A stretch of DNA of 64,000 bases from Patiria pectinifera (lineage: Eukaryota > Echinodermata > Asteroidea > Valvatida > Asterinidae): the NCBI GenBank assembly GCA_029964075.1, contig CM057136.1:13752381-13816380 (forward strand), given 5' to 3'. Each line of letters starts with the position of its first letter. Position 1 is the stretch's first letter. The translations under genes and the position numbers were made by a program. Positions 31,401-42,600 of this stretch are shown one piece after another. The notes beneath the pieces are model-generated. The model was not told where the DNA came from and did not search any database. It saw nothing but the letters and a program-made list of their open reading frames with translations.

Positions 31401-34400
31401 GTTCAAGGGAAAGGGTGGGAGGGTGCTTGAATAACATTCAAGAACAATCGACTTCCCACTAGTTTTATATTGGTTTAGTGGCTACCCGCTAACAGATGCT
31501 GTCATTGACTAGCGAAACGTTGCATGATCAAAAAAGGAAAGTGAACTTCGAAAGGAACTTGGCATGTGTTCCTTCCTCCATGGCATTACTAACCATGGAG
31601 GAATACCCTCAATGAACTGACTAAATAAAAAGAAACTTATTGTCGCTGACAGGTTGCTTCCAAATAAGGCTCGTTTTTCTTTGACCTTACGCCTCCGTGA
31701 AAACAGCAAGGCATTTAAGTTAGGAGGTACTTTGAAGGCAAAGGGTTCGACAAAACAACCATATGATTATTGCTACACCGTTACACCGTACGGCACAACA
31801 GGCGGTGGCATTGTCTTGAAGCGCAAGCATACTTGGGTAGCTAACGAGGAGAGGGACAGACTCAACTCGAAAGTGAAATTAATTTCACATTTTTCCTTCA
31901 TGCGGCAAACCTAAGCCTTAACTTCGAAGGCCAATCAACCAGTCATCCCCCATTGGCTTATGGAAAATAGAACTTTATCAATTACATGAATCAATCTAGG
32001 ACATAGTTTGAAGTTCCCGTCATCGGGCTATATCTATGTCAGGATTGGTGCGTGAATTTCCTTTCGATGAGTGGGTTTCATTTTCGATCTGGCTACTGAA
32101 TTGGTGGAACAATGTCTACACCAAACTTGACATTAACGTCCCGTTGGGCAAGGGATCTCCCTCGGTGTCACTGACATCGAAAATACCCAAATTTGGACAT
32201 TGCGAAGAGACATCATGAAGGTAAAAGCACAAAAAAAACTCCAATAAATGATTTAAAGTTGTTCTTGGGAAAAAAAACAACTACCGGCTGATAAATAGTT
32301 AGATCATGGGAACGTACGATCTTGTCGTTTGAATTTCAAAAAGCTGGTTGTACCATCTGACAATAGGTGGCGCTGTTTAGGGTAGAAACGTATTGGAACG
32401 TATTGAAACGAGTAGAAACATGAACGCATAGGTAATTAGCGATCTCTTCGTTGAACATCCGTCTTTCCCCCTTTCTGTTACTACTGTAATTAAAATCCAG
32501 TTCAAATTTCAGAAGAGTATTATGCCTTGGTGCTTCTGTTATCTTCATCACCTTTTCCCTGCTATATTTTTGCATTTCTTATGACACCAATTTCTCAAAA
32601 GTGCACATGCGCCGCCATCTTTGTTCACGTGCATGATAATCTTTGGGGGCATTTCATAGAAAATACATCCAATCACGCCGAGGATATAGAATTAGAACGG
32701 TATGATGGGATCGACGTACTTGCCCCCAAATATTTCCACGTGATCACACTGAGATGGTGGTACTCCCGTGACGCGGTCTAATCTACACGGACGCCTGAAC
32801 TCCGGAATGATATCCCAGGGAATTGCAGGGAAATCCCGCAGCCTTCCGTATCAGGCAGGGACTCAAAATTTTATGACAATTGTATCTCCAATTATGAAAG
32901 CCTAGGAATTCAGGTTGCGAAAAATCATCCAAATTCGTATTGCATTTTCCTGCTTATATTTGAACAGTTGAGCGATATATATAGTCACGGGGAGCCATGA
33001 TAATTGATATACCTTTTCTCGTACGTCGCTATTGATCCGTAAAGCTCCGTATAAAAAGCTCCATGATTGAATGCATGACGCGTAATGCCCTTAACGGTCA
33101 TAGCTAGCTCCATTTGCAATTTTGCATTTACCCCAAAAGTAACCCATCGTCTCATTATCAAAAAGCTTACTTGGGTTAAAGATCGTACTGGCTCTAAACA
33201 CCCCTATGAAATTATTCCGTCTGGCTTGCTGTCATTTAAAGAAATCAAGAAAATGTAGGCGATTTCAAACGAAAGAGTGCTAACTGACGAAATCGTGTTT
33301 TGTGATCAAAAGGTTGTGCGTGTTTTTCCACTCTTTTTCTTGAATGGTGTCATATCCACCGAGCTAAAAGTTTGAACAGGTTAGGTTTCGAGCAATATTC
33401 TTCTTTTGATTGTTCATGCCTTCATTTCAATGACAAGCAAACGATCCCATATGCCTTGAAACTCAACTTGGGATGTTGTGAACCGGCCCATTTCCACAGC
33501 TGTCTGTGGTTGCCAGGTAACCGAATGTATTGCTTACTAAAGCAAATCCTTTCCCTGGAATAGGAACATGATTCATTCCGCACCCGAACCTCCCAAGGAC
33601 ACAGCCGGTGGGGCACGTAATCCCCAGGGGAAGGGATCGGGTCACAAGATTGCCCCTCATACGTCAACAGAAGGGTGACCTTTTTTTCACCTAGAATAAT
33701 GATTCAACCAACTGCGGATCACAATCCACGAAACCAAATTGACATGAACTGTAAATTGTTTGTTGTTGTAACCTTTTAGTTCAAAGAACAGATGTTTTTA
33801 GTTTTATGTTCATTGATACACTCTTCTTTTTTATAAATCCACTTAAGTTTTTTTTACCAAAACATTTAAAGTTCATACAATAAAACTCATTCGAAACATG
33901 TTGGGCTGGTATGTAGTTATTTGTTTGATTTTTTTTTCCTTTTTGAAAACTGGATTTTTGGAGGGGATTAAATTAACTTATGGTGGATAAACACACTTGT
34001 GATGATATCAACGTTCTGATTCAGTTGAAGGACAAGAATGGGTCTGAGTAACATTATAAAATGTAAAGTATGTCATTTTAAGAGGATTTATTTTTCTTCT
34101 TTCCAGGCATACAACTTCTACATATCTTTCAGCCAAATACAAATTATTCAAGTCGCCACTCAGTCCAGTGATCAGAATATTTTACTGCAGGTGACGACAG
34201 GTCATTTATTGACACGCGTCTGTGAAACCGTTTTGGCAGAATTTCAATGTGTGTAATGTTGGCAGTTACCCAAAATTGTATCACTAGGATATCATCAATA
34301 AAACATTTATGACAAAATCAAAGCGGCAAGAGGTGTAGAAACTTGGAAGTGGACAACACAACATTCCCCAATATGAAAATCTTGCCTTTGTTCATTCCCT

Positions 34401-34649
34401 TTGAATTGTATTAACATTACTCTCCCTTTGATTTTCAACAAATTTCATTTGAAAAATAAGTGATTTCTATTTTGCACGTCAGCAACCATCTGAAAGATTT
34501 TTATTTTGGTGGCTTTCACGCCTCTAGCACATAAACAAGTTATTCAAAAAGTAAAAAAGTATTCAAATTATTCAAACTTTAAGTAATTATCGCACAGCTA
34601 AACGAGGGCGAGTGTTTTTAATTCGTCTAATTCAAAGGTGAATAACTTT
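31401..34649. other. Spacer between protease 5' end and COX18 3' end
   Basis: AT-rich, with only short open frames that match nothing I know. It holds a small perfect hairpin at 31573..31603 (TTCCTCCATGG arms) and, near the right end, a copy of a dispersed repeat (34555..34690). I see no RNA gene or conserved exon. Confidence 0.6.
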
Positions 34650-34690
34650 TTTATTGCTAGAAAAATATAGCAATTAATTTTAAAAAAATG
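34555..34690. repeat. Fragment of dispersed repeat also at 51240..51520 and 61975..62265
   Basis: CTAATTCAAAGGTGAATAAC then TTTTTTATTGCTAGAAAAAT and ATAGCAATTAA resemble TCATTCAATAGTGAATTAAC / TTGCTAGGAAAATTGCAATT in the copy at 61975..62265 and the matching part of 51240..51520. It is a short old fragment downstream of COX18. Confidence 0.55.
34650..34655 (-). terminator. COX18: Candidate polyadenylation signal of COX18
   Basis: AATAAA on the - strand, about 350 bases past the COX18 TGA at 35006..35008. It is the nearest canonical signal I saw. Confidence 0.45.
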
Positions 34691-35005
34691 TTCTGGTTAA
34701 ACTTGAAAATTGCACAGGGCGAGAGCAACTTCAACATTTCTCCACCATCCTCTATCTTACCATTGTTCCTCACCTTGCCTCTTCCTGTTCAGGGTGCAGG
34801 CATTTTCACGTCTTGAAGAATCCAACTTCTTTTAAAAGAGCTCCTGGCCTCCTTAAAAGTTTCTGCTGGCCAGCCTATTGTCCTCTGACTAAATAAGTCA
34901 CTATTAAACTGCCTAACTGACTGACCGAGTCACCAAGCAAAAATAATGTCCAGCAGAACAAGTCAAGCCTCGTCTCGTTTTGCTATTGTCAGCCTTCCTC
35001 CTGTA

Positions 35006-38000
35006 TCATCTCTTCTCCTTCCCGCTTCTCGTCTTTTGCACCCCCTCCCTGTCTCTCCCTGTCTCATTCACTACATCCTCCTTTGCATCTCCTCCCATCT
35101 CGTCCTTCACACTTGTCCCCTTTCTCTGCAGGTACTTTGTCTTGAAGATGTCGGCCATGTCTCGGAATGGCGTCTGGCTATCGGACGGGGCCGAGGGGAT
35201 GTTGAGGACGGAGCGGGCTCTGGGTGATTTCAGGAGGATGTTTTGGCTGAGACCGTAGAATGCAGAGGAGGCCCAATAGAGAGTCATCGCCTGGAAAAAA
35301 AAGTAAGTATTTGTTTAAGTATTGTGATTTACATTTTTAAAAATTAATTACAATACAAGAGACGATTTTAAAGCAATAATTGCTTTATAAGACAGGTATG
35401 CAGCTTGTTCTCGGATCAGCTGATTTCCTCTTTTTTTTCTTTTTTAACTTCACACCAATTTTATGCCATTCTAAATTGAAAAAAAACAGTATAAATTTTT
35501 GTAAAACTTGGAATTTCCTCCTTTTTGCAACTTCCCGGATGTATGCATGCATTATGATTCTTTTTATATTAAATATTGCCATGAAATAAGTTTGCCATCA
35601 TAAGATTAAGGAAACGTTTTTATACAATATTTTCCCCCATTTATTTAATACCATGCATGGTGACAACAAGCTTATTCCAACAGGACAGTTAGTAGTGCTT
35701 TTGTGAACCAAACATTTAAAACGATGTCACCAAATACAATCATAAATTTATAAATTGAAAAGATGGATTACCAAATTACAAAAACTTGTATTTGAAAGAT
35801 AACCAAACTCCCAACTTGAAACAGTACCTGGTCCTTCATACTACAGGGAACAATACGTAGCCTAACCAATTACTGATCTTAATCCAACTTCAGACATTTC
35901 AAAGAATTTGTTTTTGTAAAATTTATTGAATTATTTGAATGGATAACTGAACCCTTTTGGCAACATTTCCAAACATATACCACACTTTCAAAAGGCCTAT
36001 TATTATTCTTCGGGAAAAAAAATATATATATTTTTTTTTACAGCGCCTGTGCTTATTTTTCAATAATATCTAACATTTTCTTTGCAGTTCTTATCTGAAC
36101 TTCAGCTATTTATATTTCTCTCTCTCTCTAAATCAATTAAAACCCCATTACCAACAGAAAGGACAGTTTGGATATGTTTCAACTCTTGATTTGACTCATT
36201 CTAAACTACAATGAAATGCACTGCCATTTCCCTTTCATGCCCCTGGACAGAATCCAACAAATTCCCTCTAACAATCTATCTGTGTTTAATCTTCCGGCTT
36301 TGGTTAGGGACAAGGACAGACTAGTTTCAATTATTTAGAAAAGGAAACGGTACTTCCTTGTACATGGTACTTAGCAATCTAGGTACAGGTCATTGGGTGT
36401 AAAGCGCCTGCAGTCGACACAATGGTATTTTGCTGGTGGATTTCACCAGATAGGACATTTGAATGAACTATGCACTTATTATTGGATGTCTGGGAACACC
36501 AAGGCATTGATGCATTCTGCATGATGGAAAGAAGATTTCTATGAATACATGTAATGCCATTCACAGCTTTTCCATCAGTTTTGCCCAACTTACAAATTTC
36601 AACCAAAAGGGTCTTTTTGATGCCAAAGAAAGATACCAAATTCATTGAAACAATCCTATCAATGTTAAGTTAAATGTAGTAATATGTTACATCATATCGT
36701 TGAATTTCCTGTAACTTTTCCATAAATTGCTTCTGTAAATCTAAACTTTCTCCAAAATCATGTGACTGGTTTTATTTAAATTCTCATTTAGCCCAGGTTA
36801 CACCCTTATGGCTCTATTTAGGTTTTCATTATTCTGAATATATATTTCATTCTATAGAACTAAATTTATGAGCTTAACCTATAAGCACTTGAAGTACATT
36901 GTATTACATTACATTACATTGTATTACATTGTATTTATTCCCTGCTTAGTCTTTAAAACCAAGCAGTGTCATGCAGGTTGGGGCGGTACAGGGAGCAACA
37001 GGGCGATTTGGGGCAATACAGGGACAGACAGCTTTTAAACAGAAAACCACACAATAAAAACTCAATAAGAACACCACACAAACTCATATCTACAATTTGA
37101 CCTCCACAGATTGTAATAAAATCTTACTGTCGGCACATAAGCTGCTATAGGAATCATGACCAACGATAGGCCGCGCAGGAAGTTGGTGACGTAACGCTGC
37201 GTCCGGGACACCGGGTTACTGTGCAACGCCATCATCTCTATGTTACACAGGTTCAAGACTCCAACCAGCACAGGGAGGATGTAGAACGGATCCGGCACAG
37301 TCAGGTCTAGGAACCAAAGAGCGCCCTCTGTTGACAGTGTGGGAACAACATTGGCCGGATCTGTGGGAAGACAGAAAAAGTATGGCAGGTCAAATCTCGC
37401 TGAAATTATTGCAAATTATTTTGGGAACTGACACTGGACATCATCAAATATGCAATTTTCCAAACATTTATAGCATAGTCCAAACATGAAACTTTGTAGG
37501 TACGTAGAATACATCCTATACATGCAAGAAAAGAGTGACGTCATGATGAGGTCATCATGCTACTTTCTTGTGGGTTTTTAAATTATACCCAAATCCTGAG
37601 GGTATAAGGACTTTTAATTTATCTGCGTCAAACATCACTCACCAAGATAGACGGTTCCACTAAAGGCCCCAGTCATGTTCCGGAGTGCCATTGAAAGACA
37701 CACCCACAGTGGGAACTGAACCAGGAACAATATGGACCCCTTAGCTGGATGGCAATTATCACGGATGAACAACTCCTTGGAGTAGATCTTCACCTGAAAG
37801 TGGAAGGAAAATAAATGAACTTAAAAACTGAACTTAAAAATGGTCACCATTTAAAAATGCATGGGGGACATCTGAATTATATATTAAGCAGGTTAAGAGG
37901 ACTGAGTAAATTGCTTACCAATCCCATGACTGTTTTCTCGGCTCGTTTTTCAGACCATCCTTCTAGTTTTGCTCTTTCTGCAAACCTCCGGACAAATGCC

Positions 38001-38861
38001 TGCTTGGCCATCATGACAATCTCTGGCTGCAGTCTCTCCACCTAACATAAAATGATATGTACTGATAATTACAACAGCAGTAATACCATTGTATTGACAC
38101 TAAGCAGTTCCAAACACGTGAATAATGCACTTTGCAAAAAGAGCAAAGGAGACCAAAACCAGCAAAACATAAGAAAAGGCAAAAAGTATTACTGGTTACT
38201 GTATGTGTACTTCCCAAGTCACCAAATGCGCAACCAATGACATCAAACCAAACCCATTTTATGTTACGACCGCTAAAGTTCACCCCGATGTTGCCGTCGA
38301 TGGCTGGTCATTCCACAGTCTAGGTAAACAGATTCTCCTTGAGTCAACTACCTTTGCTCTGATGTACTGGCTGTAGATTCCCAAAGGGAAGGTGAGAATG
38401 GCTCGGAGCAAGAAGGTGGATAAGACAAGACTGGCACACCAGGGGAGACCCATCAAGTCATGGCTGTACTCCAAGAGTGCCTGGGATAATTGAACAGGTT
38501 TGGAGGCCAGCAAGACCTCATAGGCTGTGGTGGGTTCTGTGGATATGTAACGTCTTGAATGAAAGTGTCCAAGCGGCACTTGATTCAGGCACATCTTCCC
38601 GGACAACAGTGCCGTCGGTAGTGTATGGGAACATGCCCTCGGTTGTACATTACGAAATTTGGTCGATGAGAACTGCCACTGGCTTCTACTACTCTTTGTA
38701 CGACATCTCTGAGTTGTCATATACTTTGGATCGTTATTATTAACCACAGGTGCTGTCAACACTGCATAAGTAGTCTGCAACTCTGTCCTCCACAACGGCT
38801 TAAGTTGATGAAAGTAAAATGAGAGTCCTTTAGGAAGCACAGCTACTGATATTGGACCCAT
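35006..38861 (-). CDS. COX18: COX18, mitochondrial inner-membrane insertase (five exons, complete)
   Basis: The Oxa1/YidC/Alb3-family protein of the inner mitochondrial membrane that exports the COX2 C-terminal tail during complex IV assembly. Exons on the - strand: 38861..38352, 38041..37919, 37793..37643, 37360..37128 and 35290..35006, totalling 433 codons plus TGA. Hallmarks: GLPWCASLVLSTFLLRAILTFPLGIYSQYI (shown here as the start of the insertase core), LFIRDNCHPAKGSILFLVQF, ALWFLDLTVPDPFYILPVLV, RGLSLVMIPIAAYVP and YWASSAFYGLSQNILLKSP. The N-terminal region before the core is long (about 115 residues) and basic, suited to a mitochondrial presequence. Human COX18 is about 333 residues; the extra length here is at both ends, including a charged C-terminal tail (VKDEMGGDAKEDVVNETGRD). 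Confidence 0.95.
35291..37127. other. Last intron of COX18
   Basis: 1.8 kb of AT-rich intron. Short T/A runs, a CT run (TTTCTCTCTCTCTCT near 36115) and a pentanucleotide array at 36896..36950 are the only structure I see. No exon or RNA gene is recognised. Confidence 0.6.
36896..36950. repeat. ACATT/GTATT pentanucleotide microsatellite
   Basis: Near-perfect 5-base units alternate between ACATT and GTATT (ACATTGTATTACATTACATT and onward) over about 50 bases within the last COX18 intron. Confidence 0.85.
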
Positions 38862-39697
38862 AGCGTTTTGTTGAAATTCATCAAGCAGTGACCTGTTACA
38901 AAATAGACGGGGGCTGCAGGAGACTTATCTTCTGTGTATCTGCAAAAACGGGGGGGGGGGGGAATAATAAAAACACAGTTTTTAGTTTTACTTTTGGATC
39001 ATAAAAATAAATGATGATTGATGTTGATTTAGCAAGCATGTTTCATGTGTTTAGGGAGGGCCCAGATCATGTTCTTTTTATAGCTTTGAATCCAGTATAA
39101 TGTTGTGCACGAATTCAAGATTGTTGTTGTACTTGCAGTACTAGTTAAAGTGTTATTAGCCATTTGTCGCTAGTTTATTTTATTAACTGTCGGGCCCTAA
39201 CGTTATTCCATAGTCCGCACACGTGTACGTACGTATGTAAACAGGTACTAATTAACTAAAGCGGCCGCCCAAACATTTAAGTTCTTTCTTTCCCTGCATT
39301 TTTACGGTCTAAGCACGGTAAAATAACCTGGAACTTACTGCTCAAAATCTCAGAATGCTGACTAGCCATCAACACCAGGCATCAGTGTCCAGATTACGAA
39401 GAAATCAACAATTATATAAGCTGGCTTGAAATCATTAAAGTTGAGCCATGGAAGCTGCCATCTTGAATCCACGAGACCGTTGTAGTGTTATAGCGCCCTC
39501 TTCTCCCCACACGTGTTCCCTTATTTTTCTAAATAGCGCCACCTTGTGGCGCACCAGTGCTCATCCAGTCGCGCTGGTTTCCTTTTTTTTTAACGTATTC
39601 GATTCCGTGTATAAATTAATTTGTGACGACCAGCGATATCGCAAAAAATGGTCAAAATAATCCCTGCATACGTCATGTACTTGTGTACCGTGCAAAC
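38862..39697. promoter_or_regulatory. Probable bidirectional promoter between COX18 and the PDZ gene
   Basis: The two ATGs are 837 bp apart and divergent. Motifs seen: a YY1-type GCCATCTT at 39457..39464 and two CTCF-like sites on the - strand, one of them 39534..39552. Divergent short spacers with YY1-type sites are common at housekeeping promoters such as those of mitochondrial genes. Transcription starts cannot be read from sequence. Confidence 0.5.
39534..39552 (-). promoter_or_regulatory. CTCF-like motif
   Basis: On the - strand it reads GCGCCACAAGGTGGCGCTA. Against the vertebrate consensus TGGCCACCAGGGGGCGCTA this is 15 of 19 identical by eye, including the GGCGCTA end. A weaker one (14 of 19) lies just upstream on +, ending in AGAGGGCGCTA on the - strand (about 39490..39508). 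CTCF is present in bilaterians; binding here is untested. Confidence 0.4.
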
Positions 39698-42600
39698 ATG
39701 GACGAAATGGCCGACGGGGTGAAAACTTTGAATCTTCAGCGGGCTCTTTCTGGGGGATTCGGTTTCTCCCTTATGGGAGGAAAGGGAACTAGTTTTCCTC
39801 CAGTCATATGCGACGTTCTGAGTAATTCACCGGCCTCGAGGTGTGAACAGGTGAGGTGGAATTTGAGACGAAGTCTTACAGTTGAGGGAAAGATTGTTTT
39901 CATTAGACAGGCATGACAGGCATGACAGGGGGAGGGGGCGGTCACCAATGTCTACTGACCCTTCAATTTCCTGTGAATTTGTCTGTTCCTTGCTCTATGG
40001 CTATAGCAGACACACATTATCCAGTTATTACGATTACAAAAATACTGCATATGACGTTGCAAGGTTGATAATTTTTAGGCTCTATTTGTCTCCCCAATTT
40101 GAGTAGGCCTATTTCATTTTAAAGATGATTGATGGCCAGAATGGTCAGTGAATGAAGGGAACTGAAACTAGGGAAAGGACCGAGAACCAGTCTAGTGTTT
40201 GACAATCACAGCAAGCTGTGTTCAACTTATGATTAAAAATGTCACACAGATGTTTTTTTTTTTTTTGCGAATTACTGCACAAAACATTATGCTTTCTAAT
40301 TCAAGAAAGAGAGGTGGAATTTACCTAGCAAAACTTGCCAAAAGCCACATTTTCATTATTTTGAAATGTCTTTTCAAAATGTGTTTATCGTGTTTAGGGC
40401 CATTTAAAATTGATTTTTAGGTTTTCATCACCCCCGCCTCGGTTTTCACTCCCGTCCCGATTTTTAATTATTAGCCCTATATATATATTTTTTCTGAAAG
40501 TGTGTTCCCCCCCCCCCTCCCAAATTGTATTCTTCAGACAAGTTTCTCACCAAATTCACAGGCACGGTCGCACTGATTTGCACGCAAACATTGTGCACAA
40601 CATAATACTACTCAGTCCTTCATTTTTAAGGAGCGCGATCGCGCAGGCGCTCCTACTGCGCTCCTCGACTGTCTCGAAGGAGCGCCAAAAATAGCGCTCC
40701 TCAGAAATCCAAAAGAGGGCTCGTCAAACACAGGAAGTTTAAAAATAAGAAGTGATAAAAACGCTTTAAGTCTTAAAGCTACACGTATTTTTCGTTGGTA
40801 TAATGCCCAAACTCACGTTAATATGCCGCTGGACATCGCTAAAAATGAACGAACACCGAGCTCGTACGTACTGTAAAAGATCGTGTGTGTACAGCGGTTG
40901 TATACTGTGCGTGTATACTGTGCGTGCACAATCTGCATATATCGCATAGAGCTGCATGAAAACACGAGTGCAGCAATGACTGGTTCCCGCTGCGCCGCGC
41001 ACTAAGTCCCAATGAAGGCATGATGAAAATGCGGTAACCAGTCAATGTAATAGTCGCGCGCGGTGCAATGCACTGCCGTACAGTGTTTTGCGTGCAGGCC
41101 GGACGGAATAGACATCATAAAAATGCCAAGAAAACAACGATTGAGAAGGACGATCTTTGCAAGCTTATTCACAGAACTTGATCTCTCTTGTCTGTGTATG
41201 TATTTCCCGTGTTCCTGAATTTATTTTGAGGAAGTTTTACTGGTATGTGAAGTGAAACGATGCAGCGTGTTTCACCGAAATCCTATACCGTAGAACGAGT
41301 CTGATTGCCGGCCCACCACACACAGTGCATCACAAACGCTCGTACTAGTGCGAAGTTCAGACGTTGTTAGCCAGTTTCTCGTCGTGACTAGCATTGTGTA
41401 TATGGCATACTTGACCTGCATTTTCCATTATTTTTAAGATTATCGACGGCAGATATTTTCTATAAAACTTAAGGCAAGTTTGTGTCATTTTGAGGCCCTT
41501 TTTGTATAGCTTTCGTAGAGCAATTGAAATAGTTCAGGCTGAAAATTTAATATAATTTAACGAATCTGAAAGCAAATATTCAGTTGCTTTATGTGCCGTT
41601 TATTAACTCTCCATTTTCCAAGTATAATCAAGTGAACCAACTGACAATTGTATTAAAAAATGAAAGCCTAAGCAGTAGTCAAACCTTTTTATTAATCTCC
41701 ATTTAGTTAGTTTTTTAAAACAAATTTTACCTTGTCTTACATTTACAAAAACGAAAAAAGTAACGCAACTTGAGCATATGTTATTATGCAAAAACTAATA
41801 ATAATGCAGCCCCTTGAATAAATCCTTATATTCAAAATAAAACAAAAACAATGGTAACCCGTCGTTTTACCGCTGTTTATCCGTAGATTTTAAGGAGAGC
41901 GATTTGCTCTCCTCAAGTATTTGAGGAGAGCAATTTATAGCTCTCCTGGATTTTCTTTAAATGAAGGACTGACTACTGAGGTGTTATGCATGCCATAGTG
42001 CGCTAGCGTCGTCAGGCTGTCATGGCTCCTGACTTATAATGATGACGTCTCCCATAATTAGCATAACAATTCGTGTAATGTGTTGATGTAAACGATGTTG
42101 ATGTCCAGCAAACAGCCATTCAATCATCTGCCAATGAATATGAACGAAGTCTGCGCCACCCATCAACGGTTGTACGGCTGTTAACTGTCGTTATCATTGC
42201 ACATCGCGTAAATTTATTATGCTAATGCATACATCATCGTATAGTCGGGAACCATGACGGGTCAATGTGATATTGATATGACAACGCTCTAGGCACCATG
42301 CAGTAACTACATAATTCCTTCGGGCGTGAACTGAGCGCGTGTTGTAGAGTACTGGTAGTCGAAAGTTTTTAAAGTTCAAAGTTTGGCGTCTAGCTGGCAA
42401 GGGTCGGCCAATTGTTGCGTTGTTTGTTTGAACCCAGACTGGACCTGGAGTGCTCTAAAATTACGTGCCAAACTAAATCAGGCCAAATTTATTCTCTCTT
42501 TAGCCAGCAATTTTCTCCAAAAATTCCATTGGGCAAAAAAAAGGTCCTCAGTATTTCTAAACCAACCAAGTTTGCAGACTCAATTCAAGTTTTAAAGGAG

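Noticed and set aside
33422-33667. Short overlapping frames on the - strand in the spacer
   Set aside because: No similarity to any family I know and no promoter or splice context.
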